Positions 11,801 through 21,780 of a stretch of DNA of 64,000 nt are shown here, piece after piece. Location: contig JAKSZP010006700.1 of the NCBI GenBank assembly GCA_022478985.1, positions 115,896 through 179,895 of the forward strand. The letters are read 5' to 3'. The position numbers and the translations under genes were made by a program. The DNA comes from Massospora cicadina. Lineage: Eukaryota; Entomophthoromycota; Entomophthoromycetes; Entomophthorales; Entomophthoraceae. Positions within the stretch are counted from its first letter, which is position 1, and every line of letters begins with the position of its first letter. The notes beneath the pieces are model-generated. The model searched no databases and had not been told where the DNA came from. It was given only the letters and a program-made list of their open reading frames with translations.

Positions 11801-12400
11801 AGATCAAAAGTTCAATGGGGCATGAATAGGTCAATTTGGGACAAAGACCTAAGCTAAAAGTTTTGTACATGGTATGGGACATGTTTAGGAGAAGTGGTTC
11901 ATGTTTAGGTAGGGTTTCAAACAGCCACAAAGTGGATTTTAGAAAGCGAAGTTCTAAGTTCCCCTGCGGGGGCAGGCGCAGAAGGCCAGCAGTCAGTGGC
12001 CAGGTTGGCCCAGCAGTTCATGTCGCCCACCACAAATGGGTCAGGAGGAAGTGGGAGGAAGTAACGGCCATAAGTAATTCACAGTGAGCTCGCGGTCAGG
12101 TCAGAGCATAAGTATTAAGGATAGTGTGCACTTCGTTGTCCCACAAAAAGGACACTACAAGCACACAGTCATCAAAGTACAAATTTTAGAAACAATTTTA
12201 AATTAAGGGTCACATTTATAAGACCCTAGAGTGCGGCGACCTAAAGGAAAGGGAGGGGAGGAGCATGGTTGCCCATATTTCCTCAGCACCGTGTGGACAG
12301 TGGGGTTCCTGAATGGCCAGGATGTCCAAAGGCAAATTATTTTTTAGAAACTCAGTTTCCTAGAGCAGGACGGCGGGGCCTTGAATCCAGCGATGTTCAA
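8870..12400 (-). pseudogene. LINE-2B ORF2 (endonuclease plus reverse transcriptase) remnant
   Basis: The apurinic endonuclease N-terminus is readable near 12330 (PLDILAIQEPHC, catalytic Glu) and near 12020 (VVGDMN-like, the GDxN motif). RT motifs are at 10204-10960 (minus): ANRRPISLLTLLIKLFTKIM, EQFGFIPKQYIWDN, SLRQREPLCPLLCNFSLDPL and LAFADDCVVGVSN with the catalytic FADD. Downstream, 9573-10262 matches LINE-2C almost motif for motif. The RT belongs to the L1-like group by its FADD box and the SNAALNASKTEIIILG motif. Many stops are present. Confidence 0.85.
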
Positions 12401-12814
12401 CGTTCCTATTGTGAAGACTCCCCCCAATGTATCTTAGATGCTAGGGGAAGTGCACCCTTTCCATTAAGCCATCTCTTTTTCAGCATATTTCTCTTTGGCA
12501 CCACAGGTGCACTTTGCTATGGGTAATTGTCTGTATGGGTATTTTTGTTGTAGGTTTATTATTGGGTTTAAATTTTTACAAGTTTGCTGACTTGTTATGA
12601 CTATTAAAATTATTGTGCTCCTGTGGTGCATCTTCTTAGGTTGACAAAAACTTGGGAGTAAAGTGGGTGGTAGAATCAGTATAATTGAGGATTGGTAATA
12701 TTTTTTGGGTGAATCTGACTCACCCATCAGGTCATCAGGTTTATTGGCCCAATCTTAATGATAAATAAATTCCTGAGCCGCTTCAGCAGCAAATGACTCG
12801 ATGTCCTCCTGTGT

Positions 12815-13616
12815 CTAGGTAGGTGGGATCACAGACGTGGCCATAAATGCTGCATTGGCCGCTGCTCTGCAGGCATGCTTGGCCTTCTTATGCTCCTGAA
12901 GGGACACAGTTTTGGCCTGAATGTAACAACTCTGCACGCCCCACAGAAAGGCGGCATCAGTGTCAATAGCCAGTTTGTAATGGGAGTCTGCACTGCATAA
13001 AGCGTTGTGGAGGATTTCATTCTGTGTGATGCCCCTTTTGGAAGGGCATGTGTGCCTTGTAGCCAATAGCGTGACAAAAGGTGCAGATAGGGTCGTGCTA
13101 TCCACTGTGACGTGGAACGGGAGGGATTCCAGCCCATCAATGAACACTCTTGTGGTGTGGGGTGCTTGGTTAAAATCTTCTGCAATGACTGCAGATGGGG
13201 TGATCAGGGCAATCTCTTAGCCTGTGCACAGGTCTGGTATGAGCGTAAAGCGTTGTATTGCAAAGAAGTGAATTAACATATAGCTTTTAAGACCTTCCTT
13301 GATAGGAAGATCAAGCAATGTTCACTTTATTGTTGTATAGAAAGTCAAAAGTTACAAAAATTTGGTTTGACTTGGTCCACCATGTGCACTTTGTCTCAAC
13401 CACCCGTTGACCATCTGTGAGGTCTACCACCACACGCACCTGTGCAGCTTCATCCGCTGCTTGTTTATTTTCAAACCCATGATCCAACCAACCGTGGGTT
13501 AAGGAGTGCGGTGCTACATATGCTGCTTTTGGAAAATGGTTGTGCACATCTCCACAGAACTTTTCCCAAAGCTCCATTTGGTTAATATACAGGAAAACTC
13601 GAGACCTATACTCCAC
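12815..13616 (-). pseudogene. LINE-2B ORF1 (RNA-binding protein) remnant
   Basis: Minus-strand segment 13311-13616 reads a long open stretch (ELWEKFCGDVHNHFPKAAYV, VVVDLTDGQRVVETKCTWWT, NQIFVTFDFLYNN), typical of a basic LINE ORF1 with an RRM-like fold. In another frame at 13043-13084 a knuckle-like CTFCHAIGYKAH is seen, matching TFCHAFGHKAHTC in LINE-2C. Further 3', SLQEHKKAKHACRAAANAAF is a basic helix. Several frameshifts break the gene. Confidence 0.7.
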
Positions 13617-13931
13617 TTACAACAGGGGCTGGAAATGTGTAGTATTGATGAACTGGTTCCACTTTGCTTGCCAGGTTAAAATCTCAGGGGAAATACTAAC
13701 CGTCAGTTTTGTATTTTTATCTAGGTTGCCGGTGTTGCTGGGGCGTTTATGAACCTTGAATGGTGTAGAGCCCAATCCTAAGCCCTTTACTTTGCTAGCC
13801 CAACTGCAACCTAACATTGGGTGCACACTAATCTCCTCGAAGATATTACCAAACTTACCTAGATTTGAATCAAATTTGTTGCAATTAGTGATTATAACGA
13901 GAGAGAAAAGTTACAAAGGGAATATTGTAAA

Positions 13932-15233
13932 TAAAAAGTTCCTAATATAGACCTTAGGTTATCAGCCTAGGAAGCCATATCAGAATTCTAGGAAGCTTTG
14001 GGGAAACTTTTGTCTGGCGCCTGCTTTAGCTTCTGGATCATGGTGGACAACATAGGGTTTGAGGCATCAGTGACTTGTGGCATATGGAGGTATAATTTAA
14101 GCTTTTCTTCATTAATGAGGCTGGCGGTGTCAGTCGCCTCAATCTATTGAGCAAGTTGATGCTCAGTAAAAGTAATGAGAGCAGGCACACAAGTGAAAGA
14201 CTTGATGCGCTGGCAGGTTTGGGGATAATTGGGGTCAAACAGAGAAGTTTTTGCCACATCAATGCAAGCGCAGCTTTCTTAAAAGCGAACTCCACAATTT
14301 CATATTTTTCATACTCATCAAAATCATGGGGGAAATTTGGGATGGAAAGACCCTCAACAAGGAGTTCCATCACCCCATGGAAATGTTGGTGGAGGAGGGT
14401 GTTAGCCATAGCATCTGCTGCTTCTACCGACATATTGTTTATATTTTTATAATTAGTAAAACCATTTTTATAGTGAAAATAGGCGGGGGCATATATTAAG
14501 AGGGTTTATAAAAATTTCCCCAAATCAAAATCTAACATGCCATTATATGGCTGGTCACTATCATCAATCCATAGAGCACTTCAAATGGATTTAAATCAGC
14601 TAATGCCAGGCTAGCCACCAGAGTTGGTGCAGTTGCAGAACCTGATTGGCTGCAAACAGTTGACCACAGCAGCAAAGCTGAAACTGTCTCAGCCATTGGC
14701 TCAGGATTTCATAATTCTGACATTTTTTTAAAAAAATATTTTTTTATTGGCTTCTGCTTTGAAAGCAGTAACAAAATTAGCCGAGGTTGAGGGTGGGAGG
14801 ATTGCACCCCACTTAAAAATAGGGTGAGGCAGCAGCCAGCCTGATGACAGAAGGAGGAGCGGCGGAAGCAGCAGAGGCGGAAGCTGTGGTGCACTTGCGC
14901 TTTGAATGATCTATTTTAAAGCACAAGGGGTATAAGGCATGGTCATTTTTGCCATGCACCCAAAAAGGGTGATCAGGTGCAGATATGATCACAGTGTGGG
15001 GGGAATTGTGAGGTTACTTTCACAATGGAATGGGCGGATTTTTATAAAGGAATGAGGCCCTGCCAACTGACCCGCCCTATTGGAAACCACAAACTTTAAG
15101 ATGGGGTCTGAACTGTATATGGTCAAACCATCCATCAGTTCATGGTGAAAGTATTCAGGGGAGAGTAACTATGACAATCTGGAAAACTGGACCACCAAAT
15201 TGGCCCTATTGGGAGCCGCATGCAAACAGTGTG
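13932..15233 (-). pseudogene. ORF1-only copy 1, main part of the ORF1 gene
   Basis: Minus strand: the RRM-like stretch starts at 15215 (NLVVQFSRLS, ELMDGLTIYSSDPILKFVV). It is followed by a CCHC knuckle at 14891-14932 whose first Cys has become Tyr (YPLCFKIDHSKRKC), a variable linker, and the C-terminal module at 14038-14433 (FDEYEKYEIVEFAFKKAALA, CLTPIIPKP). The 5' quarter of the gene is on the other side of Gypsy-A2. No endonuclease or RT motif follows; the element goes straight to its short 3' region. Confidence 0.75.
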
Positions 15234-16299
15234 TGTGACGAACTTGGTCTGTCCACATCGCCACAAAGCAGTTGGGCAAGAGGGCCCATGTGAGGGCCCA
15301 CAAACATGAGAGGGCTGCAGTGGTTAAGTCCTTCATTCGTTGGCTTGATGAGCGGTTAAGGTATCCTTGGAACACGGTGAGAATGATGCTCACGCTGAGG
15401 GGGACAGTCTGTCCCCCAGAGAGAGCATACAGAGATGCGACTGCTCTGTCAAAATCCAAGGATTGGTCCATCTTCTTCACTCAAAATCTGTGGTTATCCA
15501 TCAAAATCTTAATAAATAATTTTGAACTTTCAAAATTTCATTTTCAATTTTGAGGTTTTTATTTGTATATATTAAAGACGAAGTTGTCTTAAAAACCTTT
15601 GCTTGGTTGTCTTTATATTATGGAATGGGGGATATGTGGAAATTGGACCTCGCGGAGTCCACGGGTGGCAGGCTATTCACAGGCCTTTTTTTAGAATCTC
15701 AGCCTCCAATATTCCCATCAAGGCCCACTCTAGACCATTCGTTGGGTAACCATGGCGTTACAGAAACTTTTCTGCATATATTTTCATTCCTTGGGGACGA
15801 ATCAGTGCTCATGTTGACCTTATCACCAAAATTCCCATTTTTGGGATAATTCGGCCTGGCAACCCCTGATTCGCTGGGCTGCCCATAGCTGTGGCTCTCA
15901 ATACTTTCAACAAGCGGCGGATTTGGCTTGGCAGCTCCTGATTTTCTGGGCTTCCCAATGCCATGATTATTGCTGTTTTTGTTTTTGGCATAATTTGGCT
16001 TGGCAGCCCCTGATTTGCTGGGCTGCTCATTTAAGTTGCCAATCTCTTCAATTTAGATCCTCAGAATTCAGGTTGGCGGCCTCTGATTGGCCTGGTCGCC
16101 ATTTATGTTGACCTTTGCCACCTTTGCTCCGATGTTTTGTCAATTTTACAGCATCTGATTTGACAGAATGCCATTTTTGAGGGTCGTTGCCCTCAAGCCC
16201 CAAATTTTTATTTATATTATTTATGGTACTACTGGCTGCAATCCCCACCTTAGGGGGGTCGGGGCTATGTGGTGGTCAGGCAGTGCCTTGACTGTCACT
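15234..16299 (-). repeat. Gypsy-A2 3' LTR (1,066 bp)
   Basis: On the minus strand it runs from 16299, after the polypurine stretch CTCTGAGGGGGTGAAG, to GTTCGTCACA at 15234. It contains three units of a roughly 70 bp tandem repeat (about 15840-16040; the 5' LTR has four). Its last 238 bases are open frame starting at ATG 15471 and encode the same hydrophobic peptide as the Gag N-terminus. Confidence 0.9.
15576..15617 (-). promoter_or_regulatory. Gypsy-A2 core promoter in 3' LTR
   Basis: Minus-strand TATAAA at 15617-15612 is followed 32 bases later by AACTTCGTCT (15585-15576), the predicted transcript start. That segment is the exact reverse complement of the primer-site segment after the 5' LTR. 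The spacing matches that in Gypsy-A1 (35 bases). Confidence 0.6.
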
Positions 16300-16357
16300 T
16301 CACCCCCTCAGAGGAGAGCCCCCTGCGCCCCCAGTATTCCCCCACCTTCTGGGGTCA

Positions 16358-16867
16358 ATTGGTGCAATTGGCGGCTGTTTGCCAGGAGGATTCTTTTATT
16401 AGGTAGCTGACCCATTTCACCAAGTACCATTGCTTTTTGCGAGCGATCTTGGTGTCCAGAATCTCCTACACCTTATACTATGCCTCCCCTGGGTTGTCCA
16501 ACTGGACTAACTCTGGCTTTGCTGGTATGGGTCCTTCATACTTCTTGAGCTGTGAAACGTGCAAAACTGGATGTGCATGCGATTCTTCCAGGAAGTCCTA
16601 TATTTACGCCATCTCATTCACCTGTTGGAGGACCTTGTAGGGTCCTAGGTTGACAGGTCCAAACTTCCTGCACTGTAACAGGGGTGTGTAGTGTTTGGCA
16701 TTAATCAGTACATAATATCCCTCTTTGAGGGGTGGAGCCTCAGAGTGATGCGCATCCGCCTTCCTCTTCTGGGCCTCTGCCGCCTTCTCCAGGTTGGCTC
16801 TCAGTGTCTCAAAATCTCCCCTCATTCCGGTCACTAACTCATCTGCTGCAGGGTTTGTTACCCCCAT
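16358..16867 (-). pseudogene. Gypsy-A2 integrase C-terminus with chromodomain
   Basis: The minus strand shows ADAHHSEAPPLKEGYYVLIN and FGPVNLGPYKVLQQVNEMA (GPY/F module), a stop, HAHPVLHVSQLKKY, and then at 16477-16358 the chromodomain: YKV, stop, EILDTKIARKKQWYLVKWVS, ESSWQTAANC. The WYLVKW and ESSW motifs match Gypsy-A1. Two in-frame stops are seen in this stretch. Confidence 0.85.
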
Positions 16868-16982
16868 TGTGTACCTCCATCATCCGTGAATGATACCCGT
16901 GGTTCACAAAAAAAGGAAACATTCCAGTCAATGAGTGCGCCAGGTTGTTGTATGCAAACTGTGCAATCCTCAGCCACTTGAT

Positions 16983-17592
16983 TTAATGATCATGTCGCAT
17001 GGTGAGGTAGCACCATAGGTACTGTTCCAGGGTCTGATTGACCCTCTCCATCTGGCCATCTGACTGGGGGTCATAGGCGGAGGAATGGCATGGTTTAATT
17101 TTTAGATATTCCAGGAGGTGATCCCAGAACCTGGAGATGAACTGCAGGCCCCTGTCTGAGATGATCTCATCCGGGATTCTGTGTTGAGAAAAGACCTCCC
17201 TCATAAGGATTTCGGCCATGTCCTTCACTGTGACCTTTAGAGGTGCATGGGAAGAACTCAGCATACTTTGTTAGTTGGTCCACCACCAACATGACCGCAT
17301 CATAGCCCTCCAATTTTGGGAGCCCAGTGATAAAATCCACGCTCAGGGAGGTCCACAGCATTTGGGCGATCTGCAGTGGTTTTAACTTCCCTGCAAGTTT
17401 GTTTTGAGATGGCTTTGATTGGGCGCAGGTAAGGCAGTGCGCGGTATACCCTCTTACCATTCCCACTAGGCCCATCCAGGAGTAGTTCCGGTATATTAGC
17501 TTGAGTGTTTTTCCCACCCCAGGGTGTCCCGCCAGGGGGTGGTCATGACATAACTCCATTACTTTGTTTGAAGCTTGAGCGTCAGGACCCAT
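16983..17592 (-). pseudogene. Gypsy-A2 integrase core
   Basis: The zinc-binding part is intact (HDHPLAGHPGVGKTLKLIY, HCLTCAQSK). Catalytic residues are visible in LSVDFITGLPKLEGYD, ISDRGLQFISRFWDHLLEYL and DPQSDGQMERVNQTLEQYL, so the D,D,E triad is present. A frameshift at about 17260 separates the first Asp from the rest. Confidence 0.92.
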
Positions 17593-18240
17593 AGGCGGTC
17601 GTGGTGCAGGATGAGGCCCCCTCCTTCCTGAAATTCTTGTATCCTTTGCTGGGGTCCCCTCCCTCTATCTCTCTCCTGACTGTCTCTCCAAATTTGGTGC
17701 ATCGTTGGGCTGTCCAGATTCTCTCTTTTAGGTTGGCGCATACCTCCTGGGTCGATGCAAACAACTGGGGAGGGAGCATCATGGCTGTGTTGAACTCGTC
17801 CATCTCCTCCTTTGTGAAGGTCATTTTTGGGTCCTGGCAGAGTGAGTCTGGGAGTAAGTTGCTCCCCAGGGCTTCTATTCTATTTTAAAATCATATTGAG
17901 ACAGCTCTAGGTGCCAGCGGGCTTGTCTTTGATTCATCCCACGGGGGCTTTTATGGAACTCCAAGGGTCCTGTGGTCAGTTCAGATCATGAATGGGTGGC
18001 GCGCGTACAACAGATGATGCTGCCACTCATCTAGTACCGCAACAATTGCCATGAGTTCCTTGTCATAGACAGGGTAGTTTTTTCCACTGATAGCACTTTC
18101 CTGCTGAAGTAGCATACTGGGTGCTCCAAACCATCCTATCCTGTCTGTAAGAGGACTGCCCCAATGGCGAAATTAGATGCATCTGTCTCTACAATGAACG
18201 GGTGATCAGCGTCCAGGTGCGCTAGGACTGGCACTGTGAG
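17582..18240 (-). pseudogene. Gypsy-A2 RNase H and tether
   Basis: On the minus strand around 18130-18230 the RNase H start is readable (PFIVETDASNFAIGAVLLQT), followed by HPVCYFSRKVLS and a frameshifted Glu region. The tether continues to 17582-17824 with MTFTKEEMDEFNTAMMLPPQ, which aligns with the Gypsy-A1 stretch FSDEELRKFNTATMLPQ. Confidence 0.8.
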
Positions 18241-19475
18241 AAGGGCTTCCTTGATGGCTGGAACGCCTCTCTCTTCTTCTTCCCCATTGGAAAGGGACTT
18301 GCCCAGTCAACCGGGTAAGTGGGGCGGCTGTTTCTGAGAGGTCCTTAGTGAATCTCCTCAGGAAATTCACCACCCCTTTGAAACTGCGCACACCTGTCTT
18401 ATCCGTTGGCGCTGCCCACTCCTTCACTGCTATCAGCTTGTCTGGGCAGATGGCTGTCCCTTCTCGAATACAACATTTCTTAAGAAAGATACTGAGCCCT
18501 TGTAGAACTCGCATTTGAAAGGCTTCAGTTATGGTCAACCTTTTCCAGTGCACTGAGTACCTTCTTGACGTCCTCTGTGTGCATCTCGCGAGACTTGGAG
18601 AACACCAAGATGTCATCCATGTATGAAACACAGCATCTCCCAATCAAGTCGCCCAGGGCATGGTAAATGGTCCTTTGAAAAACGGCAGGGGCGTTCTTAA
18701 GTCTGAATGGCATAACCTTGTACTCATATACCCCTAGGTGGCACTTGAATGCCGTGTGCTGTTGGTGCTAGGGTACAACTGGCACATGGTTGAAAGCGTT
18801 GACCAGGTCCAACTTAGAGAACACCTGACTCCCAGCGATCATCTGTGAGATGCTCACCATTAGCGGAATGGGATAGGGGTCTGTTTCAGTTATGGCGTTT
18901 AGATGGCGGTAGTCCACACAGGGGCGGAGCTTGCCATTGGCCTTGGGGATCAGGAGGATGGGAGACACCACAAGAGAAATCGAGGGCACGATCATCCCTC
19001 GCTCCAACATATCCTACACATACTTTTCTGGGGCTTCCTTTGCTCTGGGATTCAGGGGGTACACCGGGCTTCCTTTTGGGAGCTCAGCATCCCCTTTGAA
19101 TTGAACGAGAATGCAAAGGGCCCTGTGGATCACAGGGGCAGCGACGCTCTTCTGGAACAGGTGTTCGTAGTCTCTGAATTTCTCCAGTATCCTTTCCCTC
19201 TCCATCCCTAGATGCACATAGTTCACGTCAGGCTTGTTTCTGCCAGAGGTAAAGAATTCTAATGTTAAAGGCTCTTGTTCCTTGGGGTGAAGCATCACCT
19301 GGCCCTCCTCCAGATCAAAATGTGGGGAGTACTTATGCCACCCTTTTATTCCCAGAACTATGGGGTAGGGCAGGTTCTTGATGGTGCAGAAGTTTTTAGA
19401 AGTGGTGGACTCCCTGTTGAAGCTTGATCCTGGGCTCAATCTCCCAGCATTCTGACGACTTGTAGGTGTCCGCAA
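18206..19475 (-). pseudogene. pol: Gypsy-A2 reverse transcriptase
   Basis: The pre-RT and RT start reads ELPKGSPVYPLNPRAKEAPE, then a single TAG (19014-19016), then in the same frame GMIVPSISLVVSPILLIPKA, LRPCVDYRHLNAIT and VFSKLDLVNAFNHVPV. At 18525-18713 come RLKNAPAVFQRTIYHALGDL and VSYMDDILVFSKS with the catalytic YMDD. The thumb follows in another frame (VNFLRRFTKDLSETAAPLT). It is close to Gypsy-A1 at protein level. Confidence 0.93.
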
Positions 19476-19617
19476 GAGTCACGGTCCCCTTTTCTCGCAT
19501 TTGTACTCCCAATTTCTTGGCTAGCTCTCGGTACAAGTAGTTTTCTTCAGCCCCAGTATCCACTAAAGCCCATAGTTTTTCTAACTTGGCCCCTTTCTCT
19601 TTCTTCTTTCGCTTCAA
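19396..19617 (-). pseudogene. Gypsy-A2 retropepsin-like protease
   Basis: Minus-strand frame with LWALVDTGAEENYLYRELAK, the catalytic Asp-Thr-Gly, followed by GTVTLADTYKSSE, matching the Gypsy-A1 protease in layout. It is frameshifted relative to Gag upstream and RT downstream (19475 onward). Confidence 0.85.
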
Positions 19618-20354
19618 AGTAAACGGAATAAACAGATAGGAGGAACCATTTCATTTATTGAGCGAAGAGATGTGTGGAGGGGTCTGGCGAAGGTTGTAGG
19701 TGGGGCCATCTGAGCCGCTGGAGCAGTGGGTGCAGGAGCTGCAAGGCGGTGGGCATTTTCCCCGGGGCCCCTCTGCTCCTGTTGCTCCATATGGCTTGTG
19801 ATTGGCTCTGACTCCTCGCGTCGTCCACGGAATCTACTGTGGTTCCCAGGCACAGGGGCCCTGCTTTGGGCCAAGGATAGCTGGTTTTCTACCTGAGAAG
19901 CAACAGTGACCTTTTCTTCCAAGGTTGACCCCAGGCGGGTGGCGGCCATAGCTGTGAGAATGTCTGGGCGAAGGTTTTGTCTAAACATCTGTGCGATCTG
20001 GGAAGGAGACACTTTTGCAGCTTTGGCTAGGGGCTGGAACAGCCGAGCATACTCCTTAATGGCCATTCTCCCTTGGCTGAGGGCCAAGAGCGCTGACCAG
20101 GCGGCATCCTGGGAGTCGTTTGGGGTGGCAGATCTTTCTGCAAGGTGGAGGCAGTTCTCCAGAGAGGCTGGAAGGGCCGGCTGTGTTTCCAAAAGGTCAG
20201 TGAGCCAGATAGACAGGTTCCTCAGCAGGTCCGCTATCACCTGGACAATCTGGAGGGATGCAGCCATTGTACCCCCAGAGGCTGCTGTAAGGCGGGCCTG
20301 TAATCTGACGTGGGAGAAGGTTCCGTGCATTACACTCAACTCCTCCATGGTCAA
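19614..20354 (-). pseudogene. gag: Gypsy-A2 Gag core
   Basis: A 246-codon open stretch on the minus strand: helical N-part (MEELSVMHGTFSHVRLQARL), central Gag core (DSQDAAWSALLALSQGRMAI, KEYARLFQPLAKAAK, IAQMFRQNLRPDILTAMAAT) and a proline- and alanine-rich tail. It aligns along its length with the Gypsy-A1 Gag. The upstream hydrophobic domain overlaps it in another frame around 20351-20354; in A1 both are in one frame, so a frameshift here is likely. No CCHC knuckle was found. Confidence 0.85.
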
Positions 20355-20812
20355 TGCTTGTCTAAACTCAGACGTGGCATCAACGTGTTGGAAATAAGTG
20401 ACAGAATTCCCTCAGGATGGGAGGATTGAGTGGCTTCCCTCATCGGGAGCAGGATGTAAAAGATGACCATCAGAAGAGTGGTAGTATGCTCATACCAAGC
20501 AGGTAGGGCTCTCTCATATGGTCTCCCCATCCCATCCCATAAAAGGGAGATGAGATTGAATGAACTTCGTCTAATGTGACGAACTTGGTCTGTCCACATT
20601 GCCACAAAGCAGTTGGGCAAGAGGGCCCATGTGAGGGCCCACAAAGATGAGAGGGCTGTAGTGGCTAAGTCCTTCGTTCATTAGCTTGATGAGCGGTTAA
20701 GGTATCCTTGGAACACGGTGAGTATGATGCTCACACTGAGGAGGACAGTCTATCCCCCAGAGAGAGTGTACAGAGAGGCGACTGCTCTGTCAAAATCTAA
20801 GGATTGGTCCAT
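20351..20812 (-). pseudogene. Gypsy-A2 N-terminal hydrophobic domain of Gag, starting inside the 5' LTR
   Basis: The start codon at 20812 lies in the LTR, which ends at 20575; the first 79 codons are LTR-encoded. In this LTR copy stops occur near residues 21 and 43, but the 3' LTR copy (15471-15234) is open throughout. Past the LTR the frame continues: CHWTD-like region to IRRSSFNLISLLWDG, then PAWYEHTTTLLMVIFYIL, matching FPKWYNHTATLLIVIFST in Gypsy-A1. Motifs kept in both elements: ASLY, TVFQG, LTWALLPN or LTWILLPN, PxWYxHT. The function is unknown; hydrophobicity suggests membrane association. Confidence 0.75.
20563..20574 (-). other. Gypsy-A2 primer-binding site, self-priming type
   Basis: On the minus strand, two bases (TT) after the LTR end at 20575 comes AGACGAAGTT (20572-20563). 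Its perfect reverse complement AACTTCGTCT is in the LTR at 20926-20917 (and 15585-15576), just after the TATA box region. As in Gypsy-A1, exactly 10 bases pair and the flanking bases do not. Confidence 0.65.
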
Positions 20813-20944
20813 CTTCTTCACTCAAAATCTGTGGTTTTCATCAAAATCTTTATAAATGATTTTGAACTTTCAAAATTTCATTTTTCAATTTTTAGGCTCT
20901 TGTTTAAATATATTAAAGACGAAGTTGTCTTAAAAACCTTTGCT

Positions 20945-21240
20945 AGGGGGTGGAAGGCGAGTCAGTAGGGCGTATGGCTACCAGCCTAAAGGTTGCAGGT
21001 TTGATTCCCGCCCTTCGCACATCAATTGGGATGCTAGCCAAAGGAAGCTATTGGCGGTTAGTAGGTCTAATAACATGAAAACCTTACCTATGACGTAACC
21101 AGAAAAATTTGAGCCCCAATCCGGAGGTGGAAAAACTTTCTTCAACAGAATTGACCCTGTTCAGGTTTCATGTCATTTCTTTCTTTCATTTCTTTCTTTT
21201 GATAATGCCTGTCCCCTGGTTGGCTTGCCTCGGTTAAATA
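20945..21240 (+). mobile_element. tRNA-derived SINE (296 bp)
   Basis: Pol III box A-like TAGGGCGTATGG (20966-20977) and box B GGTTTGATTCC (20998-21008) lie 32 bases apart in a tRNA-like head. A tRNA-unrelated body and a TTTC-rich stretch follow. The 3' tail GGTTGGCTTGCCTCGGTTAA ends in an A-rich run. Target duplication AAAACCTTTGCT (20933-20944) and AAAGCCTTTGCT (21241-21252); the empty site is seen in the 3' LTR near 15590-15600. The 3' tail resembles that of ORF1-only copies 3 and 4. Confidence 0.88.
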
Positions 21241-21499
21241 AAAGCCTTTGCTTGGTTGTTTTTATATTATGGAATTGGGGATATGGGGAAATTGGACCCC
21301 GTGGAGTCCATGGGCAGCGGGCTATTCGCGGGCCTATTTCAAGAATCTCAGCCTCTGAAATTCCTGTCTAGGCCCATTCTAGACTGTTCGTTGGGTACCC
21401 GTGGCATTTTGGAAACTTTTCCACATATATTTTCATCTGTCAGGGTTGAATCAGTGCTCATATCAACCTTATCATCAAAATTCTTATTTTTGGGATAAT

Positions 21500-21780
21500 T
21501 TGGCCTGGCAGCCCCTGATTCGCTGGGCTGCCCTTTGCCATGGCTCTCAATAATTTCAACAAGCAGAGGATTCAGCTTGGCAGCTCCTGATTTGTTGAGC
21601 TTCCCAATGCCATGATTCTTGTCATTTCCTCTTTTGTTATTATTCAGCTTGGCAGCTACTGATTCACTGGGCTGCTTGATGCTGTGATTCTTGCTGTTTC
21701 TGTTCTTAGCGTAATTTGGCTTGGCAGCCCCTGATTCCCTGGGATGCTCTTTGCCATTGCCAATCTCTTTGTTTAGGTCC
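21500..21780 (-). repeat. Tandem repeats in Gypsy-A2 5' LTR (about 70 bp unit, four copies)
   Basis: Four diverged units, each starting TTTGGCTTGGCAGCCCCTGA or similar on the plus strand, followed by a variable second half containing TCTTGCTGTTTCTG-like sequence. The 3' LTR has three units at 15840-16040. They lie upstream of the TATA box in element orientation, where enhancer repeats are common; that role is inferred. Confidence 0.7.

Larger units (their letters stand above)
8705..13913 (-). mobile_element. LINE-2B, full-length but decayed L1-like LINE (5.2 kb)
   Basis: An 18-base target duplication flanks it (8687-8704 TAAAAGGATTATTGTAAA; 13914-13931 CAAAGGGAATATTGTAAA, 15 of 18 identical). 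Length is 5,209 bp against 5,203 for LINE-2C. The 5' end starts TAACTTTTCTC on the minus strand; the 3' end contains GGCCTTCCCCAAGTAAA. Two ORF regions: ORF1 with a degraded CCHC knuckle, and ORF2 with endonuclease and RT. It is inserted in the 3' end of ORF1-only copy 1, which resumes at 8686. Confidence 0.88.

Noticed and set aside
20950..21020. A functional tRNA gene
   Set aside because: Boxes A and B are present, but the unit has a 296 bp body, a tail and a target duplication, so it is a SINE head; a full cloverleaf is not evident.
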